DNA from: Ctena decussata | Lineage: Eukaryota > Mollusca > Bivalvia > Lucinida > Lucinidae | DNA length: 64,000 nt | Direction: 5' to 3' | Assembly: GCA_963989385.1 (NCBI GenBank) | Contig: OZ022513.1 | Location: forward strand, 16,909,928 to 16,973,927 | Shown: in pieces, positions 11,441 through 24,200 of the stretch | How positions within the stretch are numbered: the first letter of the stretch is position 1 | Layout: each line of letters starts with the position of its first letter | The notes under the pieces: generated by a model | The model's database searches: none | The model's input: the letters and a program-made list of their open reading frames with translations, nothing else | Told to the model about the DNA's origin: nothing | Translations under genes and position numbers: made by a program

Positions 11441-11783
11441 CTCATCTCGAAATAAAAAGAAATTATATTAAAAGAATGTAAGATAGTGCAGATTACTAGG
11501 CTAACAATGCATTTTTGGACTTAAGAATTGCGTTTGCAGAAAAATGTAAGGAGACAAAGACCATAAGGGGCGGGGAAAGTAGAAGTTTAACTCTAACCCC
11601 TGACAAAGTGGCGTATGATTTTCCAATATTTCGTTTATTACATGTACCACTATGTTCATAGAAAAGAATTTCGATACTACTCAAGAAAACTCCTTTGGCA
11701 TTCTTAAGAAAGAATTCACTTTGTTACATGTACGTCCATGTTTATAATTAGTCCAGTCAATCTGTTTACCAGATTTTGCTGCT

Positions 11784-11789
11784 TTTATT
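11784..11789 (-). terminator. Candidate polyadenylation signal of the FReD gene
   Basis: AATAAA on the minus strand about 230 nt past the TAG stop. A second AATAAA stands at 11634-11639. Either could define the 3' end; no transcript evidence is available. Positions 11790-12020 would then be 3' UTR. Confidence 0.4.
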
Positions 11790-12020
11790 TGGCATTGGGG
11801 CACCATTGGGTCGAATGCATAATAATGGAAGGCATTTATGCAGGAAAAATAGACCGATCTCAACCGGAAATAAGGATGACTGGGTTCTTATCGACTCGTC
11901 CTTCGTCCATTTAAAGATCATTGCTGAGTTCCTTCGATTCCAATTTAAGAGTAACATTGAGTTTTAGGTTTATCCCCGACATAAGAATAGTTTTCAAACA
12001 TATTTTCTACATATTTGCTT

Positions 12021-12271
12021 CTACACCATTTTTATCTTCATTTCCGTCGCTTTAAGAGAATGATTATGTCCTTTCCAATCATACCATTGCAACCCGTCCC
12101 TTTCTGCATAGGGGTTAGATGTACGATACACACCATTTAAGTTTGCGTGCTGACAGCCCTTATACCACCAAGCACCTTTGTGATACTCCGAGCAACTGCC
12201 ACCAGCCCAAATATCATTGTCTTGGTCTTTTGTTGAGAAATTGTATCCGTTATGACGCCTTAATGCATCCC
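12021..12271 (-). CDS. FReD gene exon 5: C-terminal calcium-binding region and stop
   Basis: Acceptor TTACAG before 12271; TAG stop at 12021-12023. Encodes [49 protein letters not shown] and ends [18 protein letters not shown]. The two Asp of the D-x-D calcium site (residues 175, 177), the 13-residue Cys184-Cys197 spacing and the NLNG motif are intact, so the ligand pocket looks functional. Confidence 0.88.
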
Positions 12272-15200
12272 CTGTAAGAGAAAATATATATACTGAAAGG
12301 ATTTAAAAAACTTCCACACATTAATTTTGAATATCTCAAAAACAAATGCAGCTACGTACACCGAAATTTTACAACACATATATTTTCTTATACCTGATTA
12401 TGTCCATATCCCGAACTTGAAATCGTTCTACCGAATCGGTCAGAAATAAGCACGAGCTCCTCGTGTTCTTAGTGCAGTTTACATACAGATGGACAACTTC
12501 ATGTATACAGTTTTCTGATAACATATTGCTCTCACAATATCAAATTGTATTCTAAAAGTTTGAACTCGATCTGTAGCTTTATTTGGCCTGCAGCGCCAAA
12601 ATATTGCTAACAGGTGCAGAGGTTTTGATCAGTAAAATGCTGAAATTTCAAAACCTGACGTCGCGGGTTAATTTTATTCGTTAATTATGGCAATTTACAA
12701 TCTCAGACGACGTGCAGTGTTTACAGGAAGCTCAAAAGGCCGTCAGAAAAGCAGCTATCCGAAATTAACAACCAAAGGTCATGACGTTAACTTACGTCGA
12801 CGCCGTCCCCGTAGTTGGTTTTGCGTGACAGCATCAACTGTAATGATGATTACAAATTAACGTGACTGACGTGGCAATATTAACACAGTATAATTCATCT
12901 AAAAGAGTATTGCATAAGATAACGCCGTCATCGCCTTATGCGTTTCAGAGACGTAATGCTCTTTTACTGACGTCATTTAAGTAGATGATATGAATAAACT
13001 GCGTAATCTTTAAATTTGAGAAGTTCCAAGCATTTTGTCATAAAATATTTAACAATTTCACAAAAGAAAGAATCAGCAGCCAGCAATAAAAAGTGGAAGT
13101 TTTTAAATCCTTTCAGTATATAATTGGCGTTGAGGCATTAAATCAGGTACGTTCTGCAAATACTGAAATGAGCCTTTGTAGTTGCACAGATTGATCAGCG
13201 TCTTCACTTTTCTTATTTTTGATTTCTCAGGATATACACATTATGCAAGAAGGAAGGACTCTTACAGACTGTTCGGAATCGCGCATCACACTTTTAAGAT
13301 GCCGTTTCGGGAACTCAATAAAGAAAAGTAATGCTTATACAATAGGACAGATTTAGCATTTTCATCTAAAATTTCATTGGAATGTGCAGATACAATGTAT
13401 CTGCAGCATTATACAGTATGCAAATGAATATTTTAGCAAGCAACAGGAATTCATCGTTAGCATATATATAGATGGCGGTTTGAAGCTCCTCGGTAGCATA
13501 GTTTGCATTGTCATTACAATTCTGTCATTAGAGAATTACCTGCCATGTTGATATGCATTCTATTATTGTAGGGGTAGGGCTGTAACTAATGTTGTGAGAA
13601 CTTGTAGCCCGACCCCTTTGCTATGTTATTTAGGCAATAAAATATGTTTAAACTAATTCATCGTTATTTTTAGGGTACCCCCACCCGCATCCCCTCTCCC
13701 TCTCTTTGACAAACACACAAACATACACAAACCACACTCAGTTTTGGCAGTATTCAGTACGCATGGTAGGCGGTTTTAAATAACAATCGGTTGTCGTCCT
13801 AATTAGTCCTAGGCCCTGGTCTTACATGTATGACATTGTGTTGTTGGGACGGTAAACCGGAGTTCACTAACTCAATCAATCACGTACTCAGAGCTAAAGA
13901 GAAAGAGGGAATTAAGGCTGACTCTGAGATGTTTTGCTTTTATTTTTTGCTGTAAAGAAATTGTTGTGACTCCTCAGTAGAAATCGGCTCGGCGAGCTGG
14001 TGTTAAATAAGGAATGAATTTAATTTTTCTGAGGTTTATCGAAGTGTAAACTACATTGAGTCACGTGCAAAGTGAATGAACCTCGAAGGGGTTGATGTAA
14101 ACTTTGCTAGTGACCCAATGTAGTTTACACTTCGATAAACATCAGAAAAATTAAGTTCATTACTTATATTTACATTCGTTTCAATCAAGTCTTTTCATGA
14201 AAAATCTTGTATAAGCGCTAAAATTGAAGCATTAAAACATGTACACGCAGTTTCTTCTGCTAACAGCAGAACGGCATGCATGACGTCATGACGTTGCTGA
14301 CGTACAATCAGGTTGTAGAGAGACATTGTTATTTTTACGTCATTGACGTCGCGTGTCTCAATGTAGTTATTGGAATGTAAACTACATTACGTTCCAATGG
14401 TTTACTATAGGGCTTTCAGTAAATACACCAAGAATGTAAATATTAGCGGTTACACAACATTTGAGAAGGGAAAATATCGAAAGTTACCCCTATTACCCCT
14501 TCTTATCTGGAGCACTACGCACTAAACAAATTATACCTGCATTTCCAGAGTAAACAGAAGCCGTGAGTATATATTTTTCGTGAGTGCTTCCTATATCAAA
14601 GTTTCTGTATTTCGCAAATCTTTTCTCTCCATCCCAGTCTTCAAGGTCAATACGTAGTACATAACTCCCTTGAGAAAGGATTTCCTTCAATGGAACAAGA
14701 CCTGGTGTTGAAGATGAAACAAATGATATTACGTTATCAAGAACAATGTTCTGAAAGTCTTTAAACTTTTAAAATTAAGTCTTTAAACTTTTAAAATTCT
14801 TCCACTTTACTGTCTTTAAGCCTGTGTTACAGGTGATGTATTTGCGTTTAGCATCTATAAGTAAACAAAAAAAAAAAAAAAAAAAAAAAAAGTCTGTGCT
14901 CTGTTTATATCAAATAGTGTAAAAAGGGATTATATTATGATCTCTATGCCAATCGTTTTTGCATTATCACGAGAAAAGAAATAAAGGCCACATTATAATC
15001 AGTTTGATAAAATCAATTCTTGAAATCAACTTTTCTTCAATCTTCAAGGAGATTTCTGATTAGTTATTCCTGCTTCAGTCTAGCATTGATGTGCTGTTTT
15101 ATATGTCCAGTTTACGTGATGTGACGCGGTGGTACGGCGTTTTACCAAAACACTAATTCCGTCGGCTCCGGTCCTCCAGCTGGCGATATGGTCACAGAGC

Positions 15201-18200
15201 GCAAAATACATTTCAATCTGTTTGTGTGCATGTTTAGTCTACAAAACAAAGCCATATTGTGGGCAAAGGTATTTGATACATTTTGTATGCCAAACAATTG
15301 TAATAAAAGTGATTTAGTTACGTATAGTTTAAGTAACATAATGTTTGCCAATGTTATACTATGCCACATGGTTGTCGGCCATCTCAGCCTCCATCTAGAT
15401 TAAGCGATGGCGTACTGATGTAGCTGTCCCGGGTTCAAGCCCCACTGGAGGTGGAAATCTTTCCAACCGTAAACGGAGTTCCATGACACACAGCCTTTCG
15501 TTATCGCCCTTCAATCGTCCTGCTATTACAAAAGTATTATCGGAAAGGACGTAAATTTGCCAGTTATCCATCCATTTATCCATAGCACAACATCAAGGCC
15601 TAATCTGGTATCGTTAAGCAAGTGCACGAGACTGTCCGCTCTGAGCAAAAACTGCATCAAAATGAAGAACGGACCGCCACACAACAATTACTTTCAATGG
15701 CACAAAAATAAAAATGTGAGGAATCTTTGCTCAACACATGTAAATAGAAACTTCGCGACCACGTTACTGCTACATGCAATGACGATGTTCGAAGGAAGAT
15801 CCAAATTTAAAGAGTAACTACACTTCAGGAACTGATTGAATCAGATCACAAACCCTATCCCCAACATCAAAGGGAAAGATTGACAAAGACATCCCAACAA
15901 ACAATAAATTACAAATGATAAGCTGAGTCAGCAGCTCTTTCCCTAATAGGTGGCAACTCAACTATCTCTACTGAACTAAATAATTTAGACCAACAGAACG
16001 GTTACAACAGACCAAGCAAATTATACGAAAAACATTTAGCAACTATTTTTACCCATTTTCTATTTTAATTATAGAAGGGTTAAAATGAGAACACAATAAA
16101 TTAAACAGTAGCCAATCGCGATCATGACAAAATACTACATGTTTAAGAAAATGAAACTGAAGGCCTGTTGGCTAAAACGAAACCTTTGCTACAGGGCAGC
16201 GTGTCAGACAGAAAACGAGGAAAACATAAGAAGGAATGTGAAAACAATATGAAAGGATGGACAGGGATGGACTTTGCCAGCACAACTAGGTCAGCTGAAA
16301 ACATGACATTCATGGGTGCCCCAACGACCTTGCATATATATGTGAAAGCCTAGGCTATTTGAGACAACGATATACCACATGAACTGACACAATTCAGTTC
16401 CAGATCTAATAAGACACCATGTGGAAAAGAGGCAACATAAAACCAGTCACCAACAAAGACAACGCTAGCGGCAGCCATTAAACAACCATTTCCTCTGTAG
16501 GTGGTTAGGCTTAACATCACAAACAATATATCAATAACAGACATAGCAACTAACAACACATAAAACAACGAAGAAGAACCAAAAACAGAACTGCCGCCTT
16601 AAAAGGGCCGGTAATGAAATTACTAGCCTAAGGGGGATTAACCTGTTTGTGGTCGACCAACCCTCGTCCTTTGTTCTGCCTTTGCTCGTCAGATACTTAG
16701 TTTTTCAACCCAACAAAAACAACCACCGCCCACACAACAGTCTTACAAAATGCACCAACACTGACAATGAGAACAAATTAAACGTAAAACATTAAACGCC
16801 TATTTCTACATATTTTCATTTTTTATTGTCAGGGCTAGACTTAACATAACAAACCATATATCAAAACAGTCAAAGCGACAAACAACACACGAAACAACAA
16901 AGAAGAACCAAAACAGAAGTGCTGCCTTGAGACGGCCAGCAATGAATTACTGAGTAGGTTTAACCGGTTTGCGATCGAACCATTGGTCCTGCTTTGGTTC
17001 AGCAGACACTTAGTTGTTGGGTTTGCGTGGAAGATTCCTAACTCATGAGTGTAATATCTCAGGAATATAGAAATCAAAAATAAAACTAAGGTAAAACAAA
17101 CATGATTCGCTGATATAGCAACACTGACATTCTAAAGCGAAAGATAGCTACCAGTTAAACCACGATGGGTCCTACCAAAGACGTCCCGGAACTGGTGTCT
17201 GGCGCCAACCGTCTGTGGTACTATTAAATTAGGTTTAGGTTGGCGCCTTCATAAACTCTGAGGACCGACCCACCGTTGTGAGTCAAAGAGGTAAGCCAAG
17301 CTGTTAATCTTAATTGGGTTAACCACCAAGCATGCAGATTGTCGCAAAACATCCATTTTATAACCAACCTTTTTATATCGAAATATTCTCTTCTTAAAAT
17401 GATAATGAAAGCCATTGTTACCGATTATGTTTCTGAATTAATACACCAAGTCGCCATAAAACTCCGGTTCCGAAAGGCCTTGCTGAAAAAGTGTTTTTAA
17501 TCCGACATTATACTGTCCAGTTAGGCTATTGTGACAGTGACGTCACTGTTTGTTTACTATTTTGGACAATGCCTATTATTTGAGACGGGGATGTTAAGTT
17601 TCCATATAGACGATATGTATATTATTTACAGCCGCTTTAGACCAATAGCAGTTGTGGCCTAGTGGTTAAATAGAGATAGGAGAGAAGTTTTGGTGTGTCA
17701 AACAAGAAAACGCAGGTTCGAATCTTGCAATCGTTTTTTCTTTCTTTTATTTATTATCTTATTTATTTATTAGTTTATTTTATTTTATCTTATTTCATTT
17801 AATTTGTGCGTATGTGTGGAAATATGAAGAAAGATGTGATCAGTTTCAGCACATGGTGGCTAAAACCCATATTGTTATGCCAAAATAAATAGACTTATCA
17901 GTTATATCAGATAAATTAGACATACATGTAACGAAAAAAGATGTTGAATGAATATAATGGGGAAGTTCGTGGTCGGGCGATTGTGCTGTGTAAATTTCAG
18001 TGCCAGGGCGTCCTTCTTACTTGCATCATAGTAGGGAAGGGGGCCTACACCTACTGTACTTGCAATAGGTGCGGTGGGTTTCCCGCCCCCCCCCCCTCCA
18101 TCAGATCTCATTTCTTTCTCCCCCTCTTTGGCAGGCGTCCGGATACAGACTGAAATACTGTTTCAAAAAGCTGTCACCCCAAAAGCAACCAACTAACCGT

Positions 18201-21200
18201 AAATAAGTAAATAAAACATGTTTTGGAACGAACCATAAAACAGATCAAAATTAAAATAAGAGGTAGATAAGAAATTAAAATCTGACTAGAGAACTGTAGG
18301 CTTCAAATTAAAAAGCTTCATTTTAACAAATAGAAAAAAAATATGACGATTTCAAGCTAACCGGGGTTCGAAATTGCGACTTTGTGTCTGCAAAGTCGCC
18401 ACGTTACCTCTACACTATACAGAATTGCTAGATAGACGACAGTCAATTTACATGTAATACCTTGTTCAATGAACGGTCTGAATATGTTTTAATACGCAAC
18501 GGTTTCACCTATCGCTAAGTAATGGTTCAGTCTGTTTACATTCTGAATATCCTAACTGGACAGTACTAGACTAGTTTAAATAGCGCTCGACTATCAACTA
18601 TACTAAAACTATAACTAAGACTAACGGGTGGCGGATTCACTCCAACTGCTGTACTGTGCAAGAACAAAGACAATGTAAGTCTCATGAGTTGTTTTTTGTA
18701 TTCGTCAGATTTTGTTGTCTAATTTTTGTCACTCGTGGGGTGAACACTATTTCAAATGTAAAAAAAATGTGTAATTACAGTCAAAACTCATAATCGAATA
18801 TAGATGACAAAATGACAAAAACTGAATCCGCCACTTGATAGTAAATCAATCGAGCGCATCCCAAAAGCCGCATTTCACCCTTGGGAATAGAGATACGGGG
18901 CGATACTCTCAGAACATTAAAGATGTTCGAATATTTGGAATTTACGCCAGATTTGACCAATTTTGGCGATACAAATTGTCAACAGTTGGTTTCATCCACT
19001 CATGAGATGAAAATTTGCCCAGTCAGGTCAGAAAGTCGACAGGATCTACATGCAGAATGACATTCCGACTTTCAATGACAATTTGGTTGGTTGATCGGTT
19101 GTTTTGGGTTTAACGGCCTTTTGAGAAGTATTTCAGTCTATATCGGGCCGTCCCCCAGTGAGAGGGAGAAAGAAGAGAGAAATGACAGACGAGAGAATAA
19201 ATGTTCAAACAACCCTCACCCGTACCTACTGCAAGCACAGTAGGCCCTTGCCCTACTATTATCCAAATCAGTAGGACGCCCCGACACTGGAAGTTATACC
19301 CAGCACCATCGCACCACCCAACCACCCCCTTCACTGACAAACGCTAACTGATTGGTAAATATGTCTGAATGACTGAGGAAGTGGCGGGGTCGAGGTATTA
19401 TTCGGGAACATGAAATAATAACAACTTGGTGTACTTTGGCCGTGATGCTTTTCCCAGAAAAAAAGACGGTATGCTTTGTTTTGGAGCCTGGAGTATTTAA
19501 AAATGCCAAGTTAATATTGCGGCTTTGACATTATTCGTGTATTTAATGTTTCCCGATCGTGACAAAGAGCGATTTCCAAAATGGAGACGTCAAAACAGAA
19601 ACAAGTTATGATTCCATTGTCATAAACCCCCGTGCTCATGACTCGGTTTGAGGTAAAGAATAAAAAAAATCTATGACTCTTTTTAAGAGTTCCACGGCAA
19701 TGACCAGCGTTGCACATTCCAATACTGTTCGTGAACAGACTCAGTAAAACCAAATCTGCTAGTTTCATTCCTTCGGTGTACTCGTTGCTTCCAGAGGATT
19801 TAACTGTTAACAACTTTTATCTTCTCTAGAGCTGGTGTTGTGTTGTGTCGTAAAACGTCTCCCCGTACGTCGTCACTATGTGCAGTGGAACCCCGTTTCC
19901 GATATTAAAAAGATCCCCGTCTACAGTTGGGCTCGATCCCGGGACCGCTAGATCAGCAGGCCAGCGCTTAACCCACTAAGCTAACTTATGTAGGCATTGG
20001 TGACCTACAATTTTGCCTTACCATGCTTACATGTACTGGTATCAGGATTTACTTTATGATGAATAAAGATCTACGTAGATCAGTCTCATCTAATTGTCGT
20101 GAAATTTTACCTTATATTTGGAGGACGCTATAATTAACGTAATTAACGTAAACGGATAAACGTTCCATCTTGGCCACAAAATTGCCCTCATGTATTTTTG
20201 ACAGTATGCCCTTCATTTACAAATACTGTTCATATCTGGCACACCAGAGTTGATTAACGCTGCGCTCTCAATTACTTTTATACGTTGCTTTTGTCAACAC
20301 TGATGATTTTATATCGGGCATTTGTTTCTGTTCATAAGAGTCGTTCTGGCTGAAAGTTGAAAATAGGACTAACTGATTTTCGGTGAATGGCTGGATCGTC
20401 TCTTGCAGTGCTTTCCAGTACCATGCTTACACAACAGTCAAATCATTATGCATAGCCTACCAACTGTTTTTGTATTGAAACCATTCCACACTGGGCTCAT
20501 TCAGAGCCTCGTTACATTAAAATATAAATATTTCTCATTACGCATGCGTCAAGAGTCAGTTATTTCCTTTGCTAAAGATTTTGTAAGAAATAACTTTGCC
20601 ACCATAATCAGCGTGTAGGGTAGTTCGCCCTTGAGTCGAACACCTTTTGTATTGTCTTGCGCTTATAGACCCTGGCTATTGACCCACATCGTGTTTGTGT
20701 CATGCAATAGCTACCGCAGCTTTCCAGGCGCCAAAAAGCTGCAACCGTTTAGCCATAATTCGTGAAATAAGGGAATAACAAGGGGTTTTATCCACCTACC
20801 CAAATTAGCCCTTAAGTCTAACAGACTTGCACCTGACTCGAACAGATATTCTGATCCAGCCATTATAGGACAACCTCATGTAGGGTCTGTGATATCCAGA
20901 AAATCCGCATTTTTCAAATTACATATTTTTAAATCATTTTTGTTAGATGTCAAATGAAAACACTCTTTTGGAGATAATGAGGCACACTGCAATGTACGTA
21001 AAACCAGGTAAATCAACCTTGTGACTCCCGGTGCATGTAGAAAAACATTCGTTTAAGGGGCCCGGTTACCATGTGTGCTATTTCATTTCTGATAAGCGTA
21101 GACCCTTATTGCGTGCATAAAAGAAAAGAGGAAAACATGTTTGTGCATTTAGTCTGTGACTGAATGTATTTGCTAGTGATACAGTGAGTAAACCATCTCT

Positions 21201-24200
21201 GAAACTATATGCCCGTGTTCGACTTCAGGGCGAGTCGGTGTTCGACTCAATGACAAAGCATAGGTTTAAGTTAATTGTTAAAAATTTTGTTGACTTTACT
21301 TATTTTGACCAATAAAAAGTTATTTTTTCGAGCATTGACAAGCCATGGATTAGTTTAACAAAACTGTTAAATCACGTAAACTAGGATCCTTTTTGCTACA
21401 TAACATTAGGTATTTTACAAAATTTATGAAAATCAAAATAATGAAATTTAGAAACAGCTCGAGAGAGATGCGTTGCGACGACAGGTAGTCGTGTAATAAT
21501 ACATGTTTTATATTTGGAAGTATTTTATGCATATTGTTCATAGATTAAGGTAACGTCTGGTATCTTAATAGATAATGACCCACCAACTTGAAATATTAAT
21601 GTTATCAGTTTAATTTGTTCGACGTAAGGGCAAGTTCGACTTAAGGGCGAGTTACCCTATGTGCTTACAGACTGATCTAAATCTTCAGTTTTCCTTCTTA
21701 TACTACACAGGAGGCAAAGGTTACCTATTCAGACAGCTAAAACACTCATCATCATGCGCTAAAGCGCAATCTGATCTGGATGTTCTCTTTTAATACATTC
21801 ATGACGTGCCTTTTCAGCTGGCAACAGTCGAACGCATGTTTCACTGTGGAAAATCAATTAAACCGACGTCAAACGTTTTGGAATATGCTTTTAGTTTCTT
21901 GTTAAACGTTGTTGTTAGACCAGGATAAACGCGCAACTCAGTTCTCGAAGTTAAATATCAAGATAACATTATCAAATTACACATACCGGTAAGTTCAAAA
22001 TATCCTTGGTATAAAAATACACTTGCCTTACATGCGAACCGAAAAGTATTCTTATCTTTTGACTAAAATGGCATGCACTTTATTCTAATTGTGCATCCAA
22101 CAAGCGTTTTACGGTAATACTGATCCAGAGACAGGATCAAAGATTAGGTTTGAAGTACTATGTATACGCTGAATGACACCGGGACTAACTGTTCGTTGCA
22201 ACGTAAAGCTGCGTTTACACGGGCAAAGTTTCTTTGACAAAGACGGTTTGCCACAGAAAAATGTGCTCGTGTGAATGCCAAAATATGACAATATTTCTTT
22301 GACAAATATATATGGTATAGTTACTTCGATAAATTAAATTCGTTCGTGTAAACGGAGAACTTTGCTAAAGATTTTGCAACAAAGAACTTTGCTATAACCG
22401 TGGAAAGTGTGACAAAGATTTTGTTTCATTGCTGCATTGGTCAACAAAGTTTATGTAATAAAGAAACTGTGACAATGTTGGTCGTTTACACGGATAAAGT
22501 TTATATGTCCAGTTAACTTTGACGAATAATATTTGGTCGCGTGAACACTGCAGCAAACATTTCATTGCCAAAGTTTATTTGACAGATTCTATGTCACATT
22601 TTCTTTAACAAATAATTTGCTCCCTGTAAACGCAAAATTTTTGGCATACCTTCTTTGTTAAAGTTTCTGTGACATAGAAACTTTACTCATGTAAACGCGG
22701 CTTAATTGTGAAAAAATGGACACCCTTCCAGACTGCAATGCCACATCTGAGTCTTTTTAGGTCGCACATTTTATAACGGGTTATTTTCATCTGCAGCCTG
22801 AAATGATTTTGGATCGCGAAGACTTGTATGTACACCTATTAGAAAAAAAAATGTTTTCAATTATTTTGGGATTTCCTGAAAGGAATGATTTGCATGAGAA
22901 CTAAAACAACAACTGCGCAATATGAGTGTGTCTACCTTCAAACAACGTTGGCAGCGATCACGTAATTATAAAGAAGACATGTTTCATGTTTGGAACATAT
23001 CTCAAACTTGGTTAGAAAATCAGTTTTTGTTTTGAGTGTATTTTACTGTCAAACTAGTGGCCTTTAGTTTACAGCAGAAATAATTATTTTGTGGTATGAA
23101 TCCAGTTATTAGGATTCTGCTATTCACACCTGGTTAACTGTGTTTTTAAGGCTGTAACCCAACAAAAAGAGGCTGTTAATGAATGAAAAATGGTCATAAT
23201 TGCAACACTACCTGGTCATTGAGACTCTTTTTCGTTTGGTAACCGCACCCGTATTTACATAGTTGACTAATGATGTTTCAGCAATTTCTCCCCTATTTCG
23301 AAGTTTCCTGGTAACTGGCTTCATTTCATACAATGATGACAAGAACATTGGTACAAATGGATTAACGGTATTTCATGGACTAAACTGCAAGTCCTACAAT
23401 ATATGAGCCGTGACACGACAAAACAAACAAAGTGGTTGTGCACCCGACACACCCCGTTTCCACATACCGGAAGATACAATTCACGGAATGACCAGCATTC
23501 AGCTTTTTGCACTGTAAAAATTCTCGTAGATCTTACGGTAAATGTTTAAATATGGATATTGACTGCATTTAGAAAATAAAAGTGAGTTTTTTATAGTGCA
23601 GTCATTTCCAAAAGGATCCGGTGCTTTTATGGTTAAGCGCCTGGCAGCAATTTGCCAGTCTTTTATCGTAAAATATACGTTGTTTTTTTACAGTGAGTAT
23701 CTGCACAAATCATTAGAATATGAGAGCCCTATTCTATTTATGCAAGTCTATCCAGTAACCTTTCTAGGATGTTGCGGCACCAAAGATGACTGCAACAATT
23801 TCCCCCATGTCTTCTTTTCAGCTGCCCAACTTGTGCTGGCATAGCCCACCCTTCAGCACTCTAGACCTACATATGATACGCTTACTTGCTGTTTATGCTT
23901 ATACTAATGTATACCCACAATACATTGGGTCGCACGAGTGATTGCGAGAATTCTTAGAAAAATATAAGCACATAAACTTGCGATTTTATGTTTACTTCTC
24001 CAAAACTCTCGGGTAAAATTCTGATATGTCTGAAATTTGTCAGTCGTTCGTTCTTGTTTAGCCTGCCCGTACACTATCACAAACAGTGATCTCCGATAGT
24101 CTTTAGTGATAGTCGATAGCAGATAGTTTGACGCTTATTTAAACTAGTCTACTTAGACACTAAGTCGAAATGCCGTCGATAACTTTTGAATACGCTCTAC

